The position numbers were made by a program, and so were the translations under genes. Source: an uncultured bacterium (GTDB lineage: Bacteria; Bacillota; Clostridia; Lachnospirales; Lachnospiraceae). Taken from it: a DNA stretch of 16,712 bases. How positions within the stretch are numbered: the stretch's first letter is position 1; every line of letters starts with the position of its first letter. Positions 14,993 to 16,712 of the stretch are shown here, piece after piece. The stretch is from positions 1-16,712 of the forward strand of contig CAJMON010000068.1 of assembly GCA_905214955.1 (NCBI GenBank), given 5' to 3'. The notes below the pieces were generated by a model. It did not search any database and was not told where the DNA came from. It saw only the letters and a list, made by a program, of their open reading frames with translations.

Positions 14993-16576
14993 ATGGCAAC
15001 ATGGAAAAATCTGGATACCCTTGCTTCTTATAAAGAGCTTTCCAGTCTGAAGAATCATGTAAAGATTGCTGAAGAAATGTCCGGTGAGAAAGGAGCTGTG
15101 CGCGCTGCGAATTACAGCACTCCCATGGCTGCCGGTCTTACTTACAATTATGCTTCCAAGGAAGTAGACGAGACCGTTCTGGCAGCTCTGGCCAAACTGG
15201 CTGATGAAGCAGAACTGATTGATAAATTCGAAGAACTCTACAACGGCGCTGTGATCAATACCGGTGAGAAACGAATGGTTCTCCATCACCTTGCACGCAG
15301 ACAGCTGGGCAAAGATGTTGTGGCAGACGGTGTCAACAAGCGTGAATTTTACGTTGCACAGCAGCAGAAAGCTGCCGACTTTGCCAACAAAGTACATGCC
15401 GGTGAAATCACCAATGAAGCCGGTGAGAAATTTACCACTGTTGTCCAGATCGGTATCGGCGGAAGCGATTTAGGCCCCCGCGCCCTGTACATCGCCTTGG
15501 AAAACTGGGCAAAAGCCAACAACACTTTCAAAATGGAAGCCAAATTCATCAGCAACGTAGACCCGGATGATGCCGCAGCCGTCTTAGCATCTACTGATCT
15601 GGCTCATGCACTCTTCATCGTTGTTTCAAAATCCGGAACCACCCTGGAGACTCTGACCAACGAAGCTTTCGTAAAAGATGCTCTTACCCGCGCCGGACTG
15701 GACCCGAAGAAGCATATGCTGGCCGTTACCAGTGAGACCTCTCCTCTGGCCAGCAGCGAAGATTACCTCACCGCCATTTTCATGGATGACTATATCGGCG
15801 GCCGTTACTCCTCTGTTTCCGCAGTAGGCGGCGCAATTCTGTCTCTGGCATTTGGTCCGGAAGTATTCGCAAAACTTCTGGATGGCGCTGCCGCAGAAGA
15901 TGCCCTCGCCACCAACCGCGACCTTCTGAAGAACCCGGATATGCTGGACGCTCTGATTGGTGTGTATGAGCGTAATGTCCAGAGCTATCCTGCCACAGCC
16001 GTACTGCCCTACTCTCAGGCTCTGAGCCGTTTCCCAGCACACTTACAGCAGTGCGACATGGAGTCCAATGGCAAGACCGTTAACCGTTTCGGTGAACCTG
16101 TACACTATGCAACCGGCCCTGTGATCTTCGGCGAACCTGGTACCAATGGACAGCATTCCTTCTATCAGCTCCTCCATCAGGGATCTGACATTGTTCCTCT
16201 GCAGTTTATCGGCTTTAAAAAGAGCCAGCTGGGCGTTGACGTAGACATCGAAGCTACCACCAGCCAGCAGAAACTGTGTGCAAACGTAGCTGCACAGATC
16301 GTTGCTTTTGCATGTGGAAAGGACGATGAAAATCTCAATAAGAAATTCAACGGCGGCCGTCCCTCCAGCATCATCATTGGTGAACAGCTGAATCCAGAAT
16401 CTCTTGGTGCACTCCTTGCCCACTTTGAAAACAAGATCATGTTCCAGGGCTTTGTATGGAACTTAAACAGCTTCGACCAGGAAGGTGTACAGCTCGGCAA
16501 AGTACTGGCAAAACGTGTTCTTGCACACAATACTGACGGTGCTTTAAAAGTTTACAGTGACCTGCTTGGCATCTGA
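14993..16576 (+). CDS. pgi: Glucose-6-phosphate isomerase
   Basis: This enzyme interconverts glucose-6-phosphate and fructose-6-phosphate in the cytoplasm, at the head of glycolysis. The 527-residue protein is full length. Its two SIS-fold halves show the phosphate-binding GIGGSDLGPRAL (about 154-165) and SKSGTTLET (212-220), Arg271 in GGRYSSVSAVG, the catalytic Glu357 (QCDMESNGK), ring-opening His388 (GTNGQHSF) and the C-terminal Lys503 (QLGKVLAKRVL). The ATG at 14993 has a strong AAAGGAGG nine bases upstream. Codon choice looks more selective than in the neighbours, as expected for a strongly expressed gene. It is transcribed alone, between its own promoter and a hairpin terminator. Nothing appears missing. 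Confidence 0.97.
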   Translation: MATWKNLDTLASYKELSSLKNHVKIAEEMSGEKGAVRAANYSTPMAAGLTYNYASKEVDETVLAALAKLADEAELIDKFEELYNGAVINTGEKRMVLHHLARRQLGKDVVADGVNKREFYVAQQQKAADFANKVHAGEITNEAGEKFTTVVQIGIGGSDLGPRALYIALENWAKANNTFKMEAKFISNVDPDDAAAVLASTDLAHALFIVVSKSGTTLETLTNEAFVKDALTRAGLDPKKHMLAVTSETSPLASSEDYLTAIFMDDYIGGRYSSVSAVGGAILSLAFGPEVFAKLLDGAAAEDALATNRDLLKNPDMLDALIGVYERNVQSYPATAVLPYSQALSRFPAHLQQCDMESNGKTVNRFGEPVHYATGPVIFGEPGTNGQHSFYQLLHQGSDIVPLQFIGFKKSQLGVDVDIEATTSQQKLCANVAAQIVAFACGKDDENLNKKFNGGRPSSIIIGEQLNPESLGALLAHFENKIMFQGFVWNLNSFDQEGVQLGKVLAKRVLAHNTDGALKVYSDLLGI

Positions 16577-16612
16577 CCTTTCTTTTCTTAAAGTAAATAG
16601 AAAGACTGCCTT

Positions 16613-16654
16613 CCCCCCGTCTGGCTTCCGTGCCAGCGGGGGGTCTCTTATCAA
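16613..16654 (+). terminator. Intrinsic terminator after pgi
   Basis: A strong GC-rich stem, CCCCCCG-CTGGC (16613-16625, one bulged T) pairing with GCCAG-CGGGGGG (16632-16643), encloses the 6-base loop TTCCGT. It is followed by a T-rich tail (TCTCTTATC) that is weaker than usual. It lies about 36 bases after the pgi stop codon. Confidence 0.8.
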
Positions 16655-16712
16655 TTATATTTTGTAACTGTTCAGAGCCAAGCAAAATTTCATAAAACAG
16701 GTGTAAAATGCT

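Noticed and set aside
16655..16712. Possible promoter near the right edge
   Set aside because: AT-rich sequence only, with no well-spaced -35/-10 pair, and the downstream gene is outside the window.

Overview
The window looks like chromosomal DNA of a gut-type Lachnospiraceae (Clostridia; Blautia / Mediterraneibacter-like). This rests on moderate GC by eye, strong AGGAGG-type ribosome binding sites, TTGAnn-17-TATAAT promoters, and the mix of families: a clostridial S8 peptidase, a DUF362 iron-sulfur protein, HelD, an ECF vitamin S component and a short radical SAM enzyme. The genus is an inference. I see no tRNA, rRNA, CRISPR array, phage gene or insertion sequence.

Layout. Positions 67-12102 form a long leftward (minus strand) run. 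In transcription order it holds an ECF transporter S component and a pyridoxamine kinase (a vitamin B6 salvage pair), a short radical SAM protein, a HelD-type RNA polymerase-recycling ATPase, a 5'-truncated aldo/keto reductase, a DUF362 2x[4Fe-4S] protein, a transglutaminase-like protein, a REC-GGDEF-EAL signalling protein, the last ~42 codons of a sugar-type ABC permease, and a subtilisin-like S8 peptidase. From 12361 a MATE exporter runs rightward. Its 3' end overlaps, tail to tail, a leftward SLC13/ArsB-type permease (13688-14845). That gene shares a compact divergent promoter region with glucose-6-phosphate isomerase (14993-16576, rightward), which ends in a GC-rich hairpin terminator.

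How the parts work together. The B6 pair would import and phosphorylate B6 vitamers. The helD, DUF362 and transglutaminase genes are tightly spaced and probably share the promoter at 9974-10002. The REC-GGDEF-EAL protein has a degenerate cyclase site and an intact EAL site, so it is most likely a response-regulated c-di-GMP phosphodiesterase; it has its own likely promoter overlapping the end of the preceding gene. pgi is a glycolytic housekeeping gene.

Most of the window is ordinary. Four points deserve a second look. (1) A ~24-bp hairpin fills the whole gap between the radical SAM stop codon and the helD start codon; it buries the helD ribosome binding site and encloses the helD promoter. 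(2) Two gene scars are visible: the ABC permease 3' end and the headless aldo/keto reductase sitting in frame behind the helD stop. (3) The signalling protein combines a decayed cyclase with an intact phosphodiesterase. (4) Two membrane-protein genes overlap by 71 bp tail to tail. I found no convincing wholly new system.
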